64,000 nucleotides of DNA from Chelonoidis abingdonii (lineage: Eukaryota > Chordata > Testudines > Testudinidae). The notes below the pieces were generated by a model that saw only the letters and a program-made list of their open reading frames with translations, was not told the DNA's origin and searched no databases. Within the stretch, counting starts at the first letter, position 1, and every line of letters begins with the position of its first letter. The stretch lies in NCBI RefSeq assembly GCF_003597395.2, contig NC_133769.1:46121539-46185538 (forward strand). The letters run 5' to 3'. Shown piece by piece: positions 23,001 through 34,791 of the stretch. The translations under genes and the position numbers were made by a program.

Positions 23001-25400
23001 CAGGATGTATGAATAGAGCCACTCACCACTACTTCTGATCCAAAACCAGACATTTTGCCACAATTCTGTTTTCATGAAAATGTTCAAAAGCTTTTGGTTT
23101 TGTTCCAGTGTGGAACAAAAATAAATGTCAAATGTTCAACAGCTGCCACAAAACAGAATTGTCATCTTCCAGTCCGCTCTAATGAGTAGCTCCACTGAAG
23201 TCAATAGGGCTACTCTGCTCAAAGTTAGGCAAGTTCTCAAGTGCCTTGCTGAACTGGGGCCTAAGCTAAGCCGACAGTTGAGGGAAACAAAATTAGAGGT
23301 TAAACTGTGTCAGAATAGTGCAGCAAACTGATCCAGCTCTTCCCATAAAGCCCTAAGGACAGATTATGTCACTATTTACGACACAGTCTATTATAAAAGA
23401 TGGTAGCCCCAGAACATCCCAGAGAGTTCATAATTTGCTGCTGGTTTATAGCCCCCTGCCCTGGCTCAGTTATGTTAGCATGCGATGGGGAAATGGAACC
23501 CAGGCTCTGCTCTTTTTCTGCCCACCTGCTTTACGGGAGGAGTGGTATATAGCATTCATTTAGCCCTGCATGCCCAGACCCAAGAAACTTATTCTTCTTT
23601 ATGCTCCTGTGCAGAGTCACAAGAATCCCATAATTTTCTTGCTCCCTTTCTGAGCTATAAAAAGGAGAATCTACACCTTTCCCATTCACCTTCCTTAGTA
23701 ATAAGCAACCTGATAGACCTCGCATATTTTAAATTCTGAACCTTTATAATGCTGTGAAACAGGCAGGAAGAGATGGCTGGTCCCCTGGAAGAAACCAGGG
23801 AAGGCTTCACCCTTCAGGAGCCCATCCCTGGAGTGCTGGCAGTGGGAAGTGACTATCTTTATAGGACTGTAGGAGGTAATCTATCAGGAAAATGGAACTC
23901 CCAGCATCTCATTAGTGGGGCTTAGCAGGCCTGATGCATTGGGTCTGCTATCTACTCCCATGGGTTCAGGAGTCTTTCCTGGGGTTTCTCCTACTTTTCA
24001 TAGTGTCGGGAAGTAGAGATGTTTTTCTATTTGTGTCTGTACTTGTGTGTTTGGGGGTAGGGGCGGAGGGGACTGTGCACACAGAAGCATAGAGAATCCT
24101 AGCACTTGGTAGTATTCTTTTAGATTTAAATCACACCATTAAAAAGACCCAATAAAAATAAATTTCCAGGAGCAATTTCCCTGGGAGTCCCTTCTAGGGA
24201 AGATTTCTTTCAAAGGAGTGTTTACTACTAACATTTCGGTCTGTATTGTGATGCTGGTAAGTTATTTCCCAGCTACATCACTTTTTTTCTCACTACCATA
24301 TTGTAAACATAATTTTTTGCCTCACCTTTGTTGATGAAACACTCCAACTCTACCAGGCTTAGTAATGGAGCCACCAGTGATTCTAATGTGGCCCCAGATC
24401 CTGCCCATCATTTTCTTTTCCCATCTATGATGTAGCCTCTCTCAAACCAAAGCAGCAGTGGCCTCCTGGGAAGATTCTGTTCCGTCTCAGGGGGCAGTGA
24501 GCTACTCTATACAGCTACACAATCCCCTTCCTCAAAAATCCCAATTTAACCAGTGAACACAAACACACAAACAAAGCAGGACACTTGATATATTTTTCTC
24601 TCTCTTCACATTTGTATTCAGCAGAACTTTAGGAAAACACGTCCTAAATCCCTTCTGAATAATTTAGCTTGAAATGTTTACCCTTTGATGAACAAGCACA
24701 AAAAAAGTAGAAAACACAAAGTGCTGAAACCATTCCCAGAAGCTACCGTCACATACACGGTCTTTACATATTTTAGACTCTTTATGCCAGAAAAGGCCTC
24801 GGGTCTTCTGTGCTGCACAAGGCTCAGGAAGACACAAAAGAGACTGTAAATCTTGACTATACCACCGAACTCTCCTTCCTACATGTGAATTTCCTCTCAA
24901 CAGAGAAGAGCCAAAAGCCAATTCACTCTGTAGTATGTTACTTTAACTAAAGGCAAAAGTAATTCCCCAGTGGACACCCACAGATGGTCAACAGAGTTCA
25001 TTGCAGCTGTCCTACTTCTATAAGTACCTGCGTTACAATGAAGGACATGTTGTCATTTTTAACTTTTTTAAGTGACTATGGCTTAAGGTGATTCACAGCT
25101 GCCATGGCAACTAGCTTTCTACTGTTCCACTCAAGAGAGCTCTCATCCTTGTTATGTCATTTGAATTTCCTGCTCCTTAGAAGCCTCTTGGTTTTGTTAT
25201 CGGTTGGGTTAAACCTCATTGAAACTACTGGGTGTAACATCCAGCCCGTATTGGGAAAAATGTAAGAAATAATTAAGCTTTTTTATGGAACCAGAAAGCC
25301 TCCACTCATAACACAGGCACATATCACCACCCAAAACAAAGGCACACGAAAGGCATGGGTAGGTGGAGGGGTTTCACTGAGTATTATTTTAGGAGAGAGG
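23001..25400. other. Unassigned DNA
   Basis: No gene recognised. A short tract at 23040-23130 ('catgaaaatgttcaaaagc') fits the AT-rich dispersed family. Near 23190 there is a copy of the 'gaagtcaat' dispersed phrase. Confidence 0.45.
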
Positions 25401-25460
25401 GGTGTGTGTGTGTGTGTGTGTGCGTGTGTGGGTGTGTGTGAGAGAGAGATAGAGAGAAAA
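25401..25460. repeat. (TG)n / (GA)n microsatellite
   Basis: About 40 bp of alternating TG with a few interruptions, followed by a short GA-rich run (gagagagatagagaga). Long TG runs can form left-handed DNA and are usually length-variable. Confidence 0.9.
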
Positions 25461-27084
25461 GCAGGAGAAACACCAGAGAAGGGGAGAGAAAAGCAGCAGA
25501 GAACCAAGGACACACTCAAGAGCAGCATTGGGTCTGGAATGAGGCTTTGAGGAAAGGCTAGAGAAAGAGAGCTTTTGGGCTAAGTGCTGGCTGGAAAGGA
25601 GCTTGGAACTGTGAGCAAAGAAACAGTCTCCTCCTGTTTGATTCCTCCTATGTTCCGTGAAACGGTATTTTGTACATTCTTTGTAAATACACAGAATTGT
25701 ATCAAAGATGTCTGGTGCCATCATCAATTTCTCCTCCTAATCGAAGCAACCTGCAGGACTCTGAATTTTGTCTAACTGCTTGGGTCAAAAAGGGTTAACT
25801 ATCATAACAAGAGCTACATTACATGAGTGTGGATGGCAAAGGCAAAGAGAACAATATTAATACCTTGCACCTTTCATCCCCCCAAATCCTAAGGCACTTT
25901 ATACTAAATAAAGGAATTATTTCACCCATTGCTGAAATACAGCCACCTCTAGGATGGAATGTGCCAGCTGTTTAACACTGTACAACATTACACAGGAGTT
26001 CAGGACAGGAAATGAAGATGTATTGTAACCGACCCCGCTGCAGGGAGCCGCTGTGAGTGGTATCTGTGGTACACTGTACCCGTAGATGGCCGGTAGTGTG
26101 CTGGGTGACCTACACGCTCAGAGGCAAGTGCTGCAGGATTACCAAGTAGTGGGCCCTTCAATCTCTAGCCCTTGATGTTTCCCCATAAATACAGAACCTG
26201 ACAAACAGTGACTAAGACTTTACTAGGGCTGCCAGCAATAAATGGTGCAATTAATGATTGCTTTATGGACTAGTTCCCACACCAGTATAACTATGTCAGT
26301 TAGGGTAGTGGTTTTTCTACTGCTATGTTTATCCCAGCATAAGCCCTAGTGCAGATGCACTTGTATCAGTATAAAGGGATATAGGGCAATAGCTAAATGC
26401 ACATTTATACTAGCATAACTGCATTCACCCTAAGGGGGTTGTACTGATTTAACTATACTGGTATAGTTACAGCAGTACAGTCCTTATGTGTAGACAAGAT
26501 AAACAAATAGTCCCTAACTCACCCCCTGATACCTTTGAGTAAGGTAAGGAGGTGGGGCCTCTACAGCCTGGTGCCAAAATTACTCACCCCAGGCCACTGC
26601 TCTCCTGCAGGCAGTCACACACTGTCCTGCAGCTCCCCCAGCCAGAGCCCAGTCCTTTTGCCTTTCTAGCTCAGACCTGACTGCCCTGTGTGCAGGCTGT
26701 TCCCACGTAACCACCTGTTGTGATTGCTACTAACCCCTTTTCCAGCAATGAGCCATTTTTTAACCTGGTTCTCAGCTTTTCAGTCCTGGCACCCAAACTA
26801 CTCAGCTTTCTCTCTGCAACCAGCTCCCAACCAGGCTACCACTCCTGCCTGCTGCACCAACCCCCACATGGCCTTTTGCTCCCTCTGACCTATGGTAGTA
26901 AGTCCCTTTCCTGAGTTGAAGGGATTCTGGACCCCTCTGTTGGCTGGATGTTGCCATGGGAATTAACAGAGTGCCCATAATGAGCTGACCGGTTCATTTC
27001 AATGTGTAGTAACTGAAATTACAGGAGCCTGCAACTAGCCAAATCAGAACAGGGCAGGACAACAAGATTAACATCCTACCTCTT
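25461..27084. other. Unassigned DNA with a MITE-like segment
   Basis: At about 26268-26500 a MITE-like tract starts near 'tagttcccacaccagtata' and ends near 'tatgtgtagacaag', with internal 'agtataac' / 'gttatac'-type inverted words ('actatactggtatagttaca'). No gene. The tract at 26720-26915 is C-rich and yields a chance ORF. Confidence 0.4.
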
Positions 27085-27470
27085 GCCTTTTGAAAAGTGC
27101 CATGAGCTCTTTAATTACTATAATCAGTCAGGAGTTAAGTTTTATATCCTGCTCCATTAGTGTTATTTGCCTTGTATTCATCTTGACTCCTGCTTCCCTC
27201 CTGGCTTTTATATACGAAGCCTCCCCTTTCTTATGCATCAAATGGCTTCCTTTTCCTCCTTCAGGTAACCCCTCAGAGCACACTTCTTCCAGAAAACCTT
27301 AAAAACAATATCTCCTAATCCCCCTCACCCCCCCCCTTCTATACATGTCTGAACTGTTTGTATGTGTGTGAACTGATCCTTGAGGTAGGGATCATATTTG
27401 TGTCTGCACATGCCAAGAGCACAGTCAGCAGACAATTAATTATAACAATAATAGTTTCTTACATCTATTC
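27085..27470 (+). mobile_element. L2-like LINE 3' end
   Basis: The pattern matches L2-clade 3' ends: pyrimidine-rich antisense-like text, then 'acttcttccagaaaacctt', then a tail with 'gaggtagggatcatatttgt' and 'gcacatgccaagagcac', ending in 'attataacaataat'. Heavily diverged. Confidence 0.5.
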
Positions 27471-27865
27471 AGGTACAAAACTGTGGAAATCAGATAAAGT
27501 TCTGCATCTTATCACCTGAGGACCTGAATCTCTATGCAATGCAGCTATGCATGGTTACTTTATTTTGAACAACCATATTGTTTAAGTACTGAAAATAAGA
27601 GTGATCTAAGCACAGGCCTGGAAGGCAGTGAACTACATTTTACTCTCAGATCTGACATTAACTTCCCCCTGTGACCTTAGAAAAGTCATTCGGATGCTTT
27701 ATCCCATGCACCCCATCTACAATTTAGATATGACTTAACTTTTAGTGTTTTAGGCCAAGGTTTTCTAAAGTTTTTGGATGCCTCATTGTTTAGGTGCCAA
27801 CTTGAGACTCCTTAAAGACATTCAATTTTCAGAAAGTGCTGAACACCGACCCCTTCAAGTCATAG

Positions 27866-28160
27866 GTGCTGACTCTATGGGTGCTCCAGAGCTGGAGCAC
27901 CCATGGCAAAAAATTAGTGGGTCCTTAATAACCTCCAGCAGCCAGCTCCTCTCCTCCCTCCCAGTGCCTCCCACCTGATGCGATCAGCTGTTCTGCAGCA
28001 TGCAGTAGGCACTAGAGGGGTGAGGGAGGAGTGGGGGTGGTAAAAGGCAGGGCAGGGATGGGGGTTCGGGAAATGGGGTCGGGCGGGGGTGGGGCCTGGG
28101 GCAGACTTGGGAGTTGAGCATCCCCAGGGCCTGGAGGAAGCCAGTGGCTGTGCTTCAAGT
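27866..28160. repeat. G-rich fold-back repeat
   Basis: Begins 'ataggtgctgactctatggg' and ends near 'gaagccagtggctgtg'. The left half has 'ctcctccctcccagtgcc' and the right half 'ggcactagaggggtgaggga', which are roughly complementary around a centre near 27990. The right half (28030-28110) has many G runs of three to five and is a candidate for G-quadruplex formation on the plus strand. Recognised as a frequent reptile repeat; class unknown. Confidence 0.6.
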
Positions 28161-28339
28161 ATCTCATATTGAATCCTCCCCTCCTCCACACACCCAAATC
28201 ACTAGTCATATTTGAAATGCTTGGTTCTTATGTCTGTGAACTGTTTTGTAGATGAAAGTGTCCAGTGTTATGCATAGTTATATTGTTGGTGAAAGCTTTA
28301 AAACTACAGTGAAAAAAGTTTGAGGATAAAGAGAGAAAT

Positions 28340-28377
<38 letters not shown>

Positions 28378-28378
28378 G
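28340..28378. repeat. (GATA)n microsatellite
   Basis: About nine consecutive uninterrupted gata units, ending in gatgga. Confidence 0.95.
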
Positions 28379-28447
28379 GAGCAGATGTCTAGCTGCTAGC
28401 ATAAAAAGCACAATGATAGAATTTCCTGTTTGTTTTTCTTTAAATAT

Positions 28448-28756
28448 GATCTTGTGGCTAAATCACAGACTTGGGAGTCTAGAGATCTGGATTGTCATCA
28501 CAGCTCTGTGTCAGCTTTCCTCTGTCACTGTGGGCAAGTCACTTAAGGCCAAAGTGTTCAAACTTGAGTGTCTATAGTAAAGCACCAATGTGGAAATAGT
28601 TGGTTCTTAACCTCTGTGCCTCATTTTCCCATTTGTAAAATGGGGGTGATAATATAATACAGGAGTTTGGGGAGTTTGAATACACTAGTAATTGTATAGC
28701 ATGTTGAGATCCTTGCATGGAATGGAAAGTGCTATATAAATGCAAACTATTAATAC
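28448..28756 (+). mobile_element. MIR-like CORE SINE
   Basis: Starts with a tRNA-like head ('gatcttgtggctaaatcaca' ... 'ggattgtcatcac'). It continues through the core words 'gtgggcaagtcactta' and 'ctctgtgcctcattttccca', and ends with the LINE-like tail 'gctatataaatgcaaactat'. Near full length, diverged. It is transcribed by RNA polymerase III when active and mobilised by a partner LINE. Confidence 0.8.
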
Positions 28757-29760
28757 TAAAATATGCTGCAGTTACCTTGACATAAATTAATTTAAATGAA
28801 ATCAGAATCTCAAGCCCAGTATGTAGGAGTAGATGAAAAAGTTATATAATGCAAGGGGCATGAAGAACTAACAAGAGTTTGAACAAGAATTTACAAGGCA
28901 GCAACTGGTATTGAAAAGCTTGGAAAATTAATTGGAAAAAGAAGGTGGATGAAATCCTGCAATCCCAGTGTTGCTCTAACCTACTTTCTGTAGCCTATTG
29001 TGAGTCTTATACACCTAGAGTGTTTAAATCCTTCTCTTCCCCACTAAGTAAAGAAAAAAGTAAATGATTCTGCCAAATCATATGAGATTTAACCTACTTG
29101 AAAGTACTTTCCAAAAGAAACAGACTTCAACGTGTCATGTCTCTTTGCTCTTCTCTATTCTTGAGAATAATTGAACATGTATTGCAGACAGGGAAAATAC
29201 ATTTTTCTGGTTTAAATTGATAACAACATTTCCTAATTCCTCTAACAAGTTCATACTTTTGTCCTTTTTTGTTTCACTGTTAAAAATCTTATTAAAATGG
29301 GCGTGGGGGTGATAAATGTGGTAAAGGGAGGTAGTTGGGAAAGGACGCATGCCAGACTGCACAGAGCACATGTTTTATGTGGATGGTATTAGCTATACAA
29401 ACCATTTTGTTTTATTCCTTGTGGAAGGCATGACAAGCAGTGTAATACTCCACTGAACAATTCCTATAGGGAAATCTCATGGTTTGACCTTGTGATTCGT
29501 TCTTGTGTATTACAATTCAAACAGATGTTTCCGTTTGTCATATCCAGCATTTCATTCAAACGTGCCTCACACAGATTCATAAGCTTTAAATCAACTGTTT
29601 CTTTTTCTTGTGTGCTTCATACATTGTGGGAATTAGGTTGGAATTGGCCTTTGCAAGCTCCTGGAGCTCATGGCCTTTCCCCCTTCTTCTATCTCCCAAT
29701 TTCAGGAACCTAGAAATGTACAGGAGAACACCTCAGCTTTTTTTTTTTTTAGTATGTTTC
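28757..29760. other. Unassigned AT-rich DNA
   Basis: No recognised element or exon. Confidence 0.5.
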
Positions 29761-29763
29761 TAA

Positions 29764-30057
29764 GGGCTGGTCTACACTACGGGGTAAAATCGATTTTAGA
29801 TACGCAATTTCAGCTACGTGAATAACGTAGCTGAAGTCGAATATCTAAAATCGATTTACTCACCCGTCCTCACTGCGTGGGATCGATGTCCGCGGCTCGC
29901 CATGTCGATTCCGGAACTCCGTTGGGGTTGGTGGAGTTCCGGAATCGATATAAGCGCACTCAGGGATCGATATATCCCGTCTAGATTAGACGCGATATAT
30001 CGATCCCCAAGCAATCGATTTTAACGCGCCGATATGGCGCGTAGTCTAGACATGGCC
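29764..30057. mobile_element. PIF/Harbinger-type MITE, 3-bp TSD
   Basis: Termini GGGCTGGTCTACACTAC and GTAGTCTAGACATGGCC are imperfect inverted repeats, flanked by TAA at 29761-29763 and 30058-30060. A 3-bp TWA duplication is the hallmark of PIF/Harbinger transposition. The 294-bp interior is highly self-complementary: 'atcgattttagat' / 'atctaaaatcgat' on the left, 'ttccggaactcc' / 'ggagttccggaa' in the middle, 'gatcgatatatc' / 'gatatatcgatc' on the right. No coding capacity. Confidence 0.9.
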
Positions 30058-30529
30058 TAAGTCTCTTCCTCATAATGAGAGCCTTGAACTGTAACTGCTG
30101 CAAACTAATCTCTAGGAGTGCAAGTTTCACCAGTTTTCCCTAAAGGACACTAGTTACTCATAGCAACCTCCTAGTCACCCAGGAGAAGACTGTGGCCCCC
30201 TCTAAAACTATAGCCATTGATACCATGATTTTGGATGAAGACCACAGAGCAGTTCACAGCAATAAAGTGAAGTGCTGCCTTAGCTACTGCTGATCGCACA
30301 GGTCATAACCATTTCCTACCAACCAGCTGTCTGCAACTGAGCTAGCAGCTTGGTCCACCAGAGGCACAGCTCAACAGCATGAAATAATGGATTAAACAAG
30401 GGTCTGTCTTTAACTGCTTCAGTGGATTTTTTATAAACCGCACAGGCCAAAATTTCATACTTGGGTGCCTAAAATGAGTCTGAGAAAGCCAGCGCCTCTG
30501 CTTGTATAAATCAGCATGGCTCTGTTGAC

Positions 30530-30800
30530 ACAGGGTATGTCAAAAGCTTAATCATGGGATGTGACTGAAACTCAAGTAGACATAACTGGGCTAGCTTTAA
30601 CTGAGCTGGCTCAGGTACTGGAGCAATGAAGCTGTGGTAGCATGGGCTGTACAAGCCCACTTGGAACCTAAGCGACTAGCTATGCTGCTGTGGTTTTATG
30701 GCTCTGCTACCCAAACTAGCTAGATTAAAGCTAATATGGGTATGTCTACACAAGATGCACTCACACCCCGTAATTGCAGTGTACACATACTCTTGGTTAG
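30530..30800. mobile_element. MITE-like element with 'ggtatgtct' ends
   Basis: Contains 'cagggtatgtcaaaagctta' at the left and 'gggtatgtctacacaagatgc' / 'gcagtgtacacatactc' at the right. The last pair is an inverted repeat bounding a small unit at about 30737-30793. The exact ends and the target duplication are unclear. Confidence 0.45.
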
Positions 30801-30984
30801 AACCAGGCTCTTCCCCAAAGCTGAGGCTCTGGCCCTGAGAGCCTAGTTGTGAGCACACAAACCTAACGTGAAGATCTGCTGAATTCTTTTCTTTCCAACT
30901 CTAACTCCCTCCATGGCTTTAGGCAAATTGCTTATGGCTCATTGATACTTAAAATATATTCTTAAAGTTAAGTACATAGAATTA

Positions 30985-31730
30985 TGAGACTGTATGGCTA
31001 GAAAGGACCTTGAGAGGTCATCAAGTCCAGCCCCCAACACTGTGACAGGACCAAGTAAACCTAGACCTTGACAGGTATTTGTCCAACCTGTTCTTAAAAA
31101 CCTCCAGTCATGGGGATTCTACAATCTCCCTTGGAAGCCTGTTCCAGATCTTAACTGCCCTATTGTTAGAAAGCTTTCCCTAATATCTAACCTAAATCTC
31201 CCTTGCTGTATATTAATCCCATTACTTCTTGTCCTCCCTTCAGTGGACATGGAGAACAATTGATCACCTTCCTTTTTAGAATAGCCCTTAATATATTTAA
31301 AGACTGTTACCAGGTCCTCCCTCAATCTTCATTTCTCAAGACTGAGCATGCCCAGATTTTTTAACCTTTCCTCACAAGTCAGGTTTTCTAACCTTTTGAT
31401 AATATTTGCTGCCTGTCTCTGGACTCTCTTCCATTTGTCCAAATCTTCCCTAAAGTTTGGCATTCAGAACTGGACACAGTACTCCAGCTGAGGCCTCAGC
31501 AGTGCTGAGTAGAACTGGACAATTTCCTCCTGTATCTTACATATGACAACCCTGTTAGTTCATCCCAAAATGCCTTTTCACAACTGCATTATAATGCTGA
31601 CTCATATTCAATTTGTGATCCACTATAACCCCCAGATCCTTTTCAGCAGTACTATTGCCTAGCCAGTTATTCTCATTCTATAGTTGTGCATTTGATTTTT
31701 CCTTCCTAAGTGAAGTAATTTGCAGTTCCT
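30985..31730 (-). mobile_element. CR1 LINE 3' portion, antisense
   Basis: Reads antisense to CR1: the 3' end at low coordinate ('agaattatgagactgtatgg' ... 'gaggtcatcaagtccagccc'), then the ORF2 C-terminal region with 'caggtcctccctcaatcttc' and 'ggactctcttccatttgtcc'. It continues to 'gaactggacacagtactcca' and 'ataacccccagatccttttc'. The frame is broken. About 750 bp of the element remain. Confidence 0.88.
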
Positions 31731-32834
31731 GAAGGGTGTCCGAAATAAGGAGGGTTAAGCACGTGTTTAAATGCTATCCTGAGCTGGGCCATAGTGGTGT
31801 CTCATCCTCCCGTTTTCCACCTGATAGACTGCATTAAAAAGCAGCTAAAACAATTAAACGCTTTCCTAATATTACTTTTCAATGAAAGCCATTACCACAG
31901 AGATGTTATATGATCATGAATGGCAGGTAGATAGCCCACAAGACAATCACCCTATTGAAATGTGGCGAACAATATGGAAAAGTTTAAGAAGCCCTTATAT
32001 TCAAAATGACATAAAGGCACAGGTCCACAAAGGGACATCTTCTTGCTATTTTGTATGGTATTCTCTGAGCACACTTACTGGACTGGACCTTACATGCAAG
32101 GCAACATCTATCTTTCCCTGATTTGAGGATCATACTGGGGCTTAGATGCAAGATTGGCATCCAGGTGTCAGCCGGAGGTAGCAGTGTGCATGCCCAGAGG
32201 CAGAAACATAGGCACCTAGAGGACTTTTATAGCCAAATATTATGTCCTGAGTGAGTTTAGGCACCAATAGGGTTAAGTGGCAGCCAAGAGGGGTTTTCTG
32301 CATTGCAGTGGTGTCTAAAAATGGGACCTAGGTGCCCAAATCTGGCCTTTAGGTGCCTAAGACCTTGTGTGGACCTTGCCGAAAGCCATCACTGTTAGAG
32401 AAAATAAGCCCCACAGCTGAGATATTCGGCTCTTTTGAAGGAGTAGTAATTTTTTACTCATAGCAATCAGCAAATATTGAGGCGATCCATTTCAAATTTC
32501 CTCTTCATCAAGATGTGATAAATGTTCCATGATTTTAACATGTAATATGATTTAAGATTAGCTATGAAACAGACAGATTTTATCGTAAACATCCAGCTGG
32601 ATCACAATGAGCATGTTGCTTTGTATCACTGAATTCGCATGTTAGAAGAGGTTGGAACACAACCATTTTCTTCACTCAGCTGGTGAATCCAAATGCATTG
32701 TGTAACCCAGGCCTGCTTAGTGTGGCACCCTGTCCCCCTCTGGTGACACCTAGCCTAGCTAGAGATTGATGAATCTGCTACAGCCTTGGCTAAGACCACG
32801 TGGCTTTTAGCTTACGTAGCAGAAGTTCATACAC
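31731..32834. other. Unassigned DNA
   Basis: No gene recognised. At 32310-32360 there are 'ggtgtctaaaaatgggacct' and 'tttaggtgcctaa', members of the same dispersed palindromic family as 1.8 kb and 36.85 kb. Confidence 0.45.
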
Positions 32835-32837
32835 TAA

Positions 32838-34788
32838 GGCCTGGTCTACACTACACGTTTAAATCGATTTAAAGAACGTTAAATCGATTTAACGCTGTAC
32901 CCGTCCACACTACAACGCCTTTTATATCGATATAAAGGGCTCTTTAAATCAATTTCTGTACTCCATTCCGACGAGAGGAGTAGCACTAAATTCGATATTA
33001 ACATATCGGATTACGGTTAGTGTGGATGGAAATCGACGTTATTGGCCTCCGGGCGGTATCCCACAGTGCACCACTGACCGCTCTGGACAGCAATCTGAAC
33101 TCGGATGCAGCGGGCAGGTAAACAGGAAAAGCCCCGCAAACTTTTGAATTACATTTCCTGTTTGCCCAGCGTGGAGCTCTGATCAGCACGGGTGGGTGCT
33201 GCAGTCTCAAATGTCCAAAAGGCTCCAGCATGGACCGATGGGAATACTAGATCTGATCATTGTATGGAGAGACAAATCTGTGTATCAGAGCTCTGTAACA
33301 GAACACGAAATCCAAGCGTTTGAAAAAAAATCTCCAGGATACACAGCGCTGCGTGACAAGCGTAACGGAAGCCAGAGACCTCAATGGACGCTCATGGATG
33401 AGGGGGTACTGAGATCCAGCTATCCCACAGTCCACAGCAGTCTCTGAAAAGTATTGCATTCTTGGCTGAGCGCCCAATGTCTGTAGTTCAAACACAGTGT
33501 CTGGCGTGGTTCAGGGAATAGCCCTCAGTCTCTTTCCCCCCACCACCACGTGAAAGAAAGGAAAAAATCATTTCTTGACTTCTTTCAATGTCACCCTATG
33601 TGTACTGAATGCTGCTGGTAGACGTGATGCTGCAGCAGTGAAGAGCAGTATCCGCTCTTCTCCCTCCCCGGTGTAGACGGTACAATATGACTGATATCCA
33701 TCGTCGCCATCAGCCGTGAGTGCTCCTGGCTGGCCTCAGGTGAGGCTGGCGGGGGCACCTGGGTAAAAATGGGAATGACTCCCAGGTTACTCCCAGTAGA
33801 TGGTACAGAACGGCTGGTAACTGTCTTCATCATAGCAACTGGGGGCTGAGCTTCATCACCCCCTCCCTCTCTCTGTGTAAAGAAAAGATTCAGTCTGCCT
33901 GGACTGTCATAGCCCCGGAGGCTGCCCCCCTCATTTTATCTCACTACACGTCTCTGTTTCTTATTCCTGCATTTTTTATAACTTCATGACACAAATGGGG
34001 GGGGGGGGACACTGCCACGGTAGCCCAGGAAGGTTTGGGGAAGGAGGAAGCAACGGGTGGGGTTGTTGCAGGGGCACCCCCTGTGAATACTGACACGGAG
34101 CAGCTGTGCTCTGATACACTGGTCCTCTAATACACTTGCCCTTATTCTAGGCAGGATGACTCTATTTTTAGAAACCATAAGGAGGGATTGACTGTTGCGC
34201 CCCGGCCGATTTCAGCCAGGGCACTCATGATAGCAGCGGACAGTACAGAGAGGGAGAGATAACCGTCATCTCATTGCCAGTTGTCTCCGGCAGTAGACAG
34301 TACAGAACAACCGGTAACCATCTCTGCTATCATTGCAAATCAAGTGAATGCTGCTGTGTAGCCCTGGAGTATCGCCTCTCTCTCCGCGGCATCAGTACAC
34401 AATACGATGCCGGAAAAAAAAAAAGCTGAACGGGCTCCATGGTTGCCGTGCTATGGGTCTGCCAGGGCATCCAGGGAAAAACGGCGCGAAAGATGTGCAG
34501 CTGATGTTTCCTGGAGGAAGGAATGAGTGACGACATTTACCCAGAACCCCGCGACAATTAAGATTCACCCTGAATCCAAGGGCGGGGAGGACTGCGGGAA
34601 CTATGCGGGATCGCTACGAAGTGCTACCCACAATGCAACGCTTCAGAAATCGACGTTAGCCTTGGAACATGGACGCACAACGCCGAATTACTGTGCCTAG
34701 TGTGGCCGCATGAAATCGAAATTATAATATCAGTTTTATAAAACTGATTTTAGCAAATTCGATTTTATCCCGTAGTGTAGACGTGGCC
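32838..34788 (+). mobile_element. 1951-bp PIF/Harbinger derivative, 3-bp TSD
   Basis: Starts GGCCTGGTCTACACTAC and ends GTAGTGTAGACGTGGCC, an inverted repeat with one or two mismatches, flanked by TAA at 32835-32837 and 34789-34791. Subterminal sequence on both sides is rich in 'aatcgattt' words. The interior has no DDE transposase, so it is non-autonomous. Near the left end it keeps what may be a piece of the second Harbinger gene (see 33229-33330). Dozens of frame breaks. The same termini on the 29.8-kb MITE suggest both could use one transposase. Confidence 0.9.
33229..33330 (+). pseudogene. Possible Myb/SANT-like remnant of Harbinger ORF
   Basis: Autonomous PIF/Harbinger elements carry a transposase gene and a Myb/SANT-like gene that helps DNA binding and nuclear import of the transposase. 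Here a plus-strand frame gives 'HGPMGILDLIIVWRDKSV' and, ten residues later, 'QAFEKKS'. The 'LDLI-VW---SV' spacing followed by 'FEK' fits helix 1-2 of such a domain. The third-helix part is missing and the frame then diverges, so the call is tentative. Confidence 0.4.
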
Positions 34789-34791
34789 TAA

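Noticed and set aside
25283..25727. Minus-strand ORFs with His-Thr repeats
   Set aside because: They are translations of the TG microsatellite.
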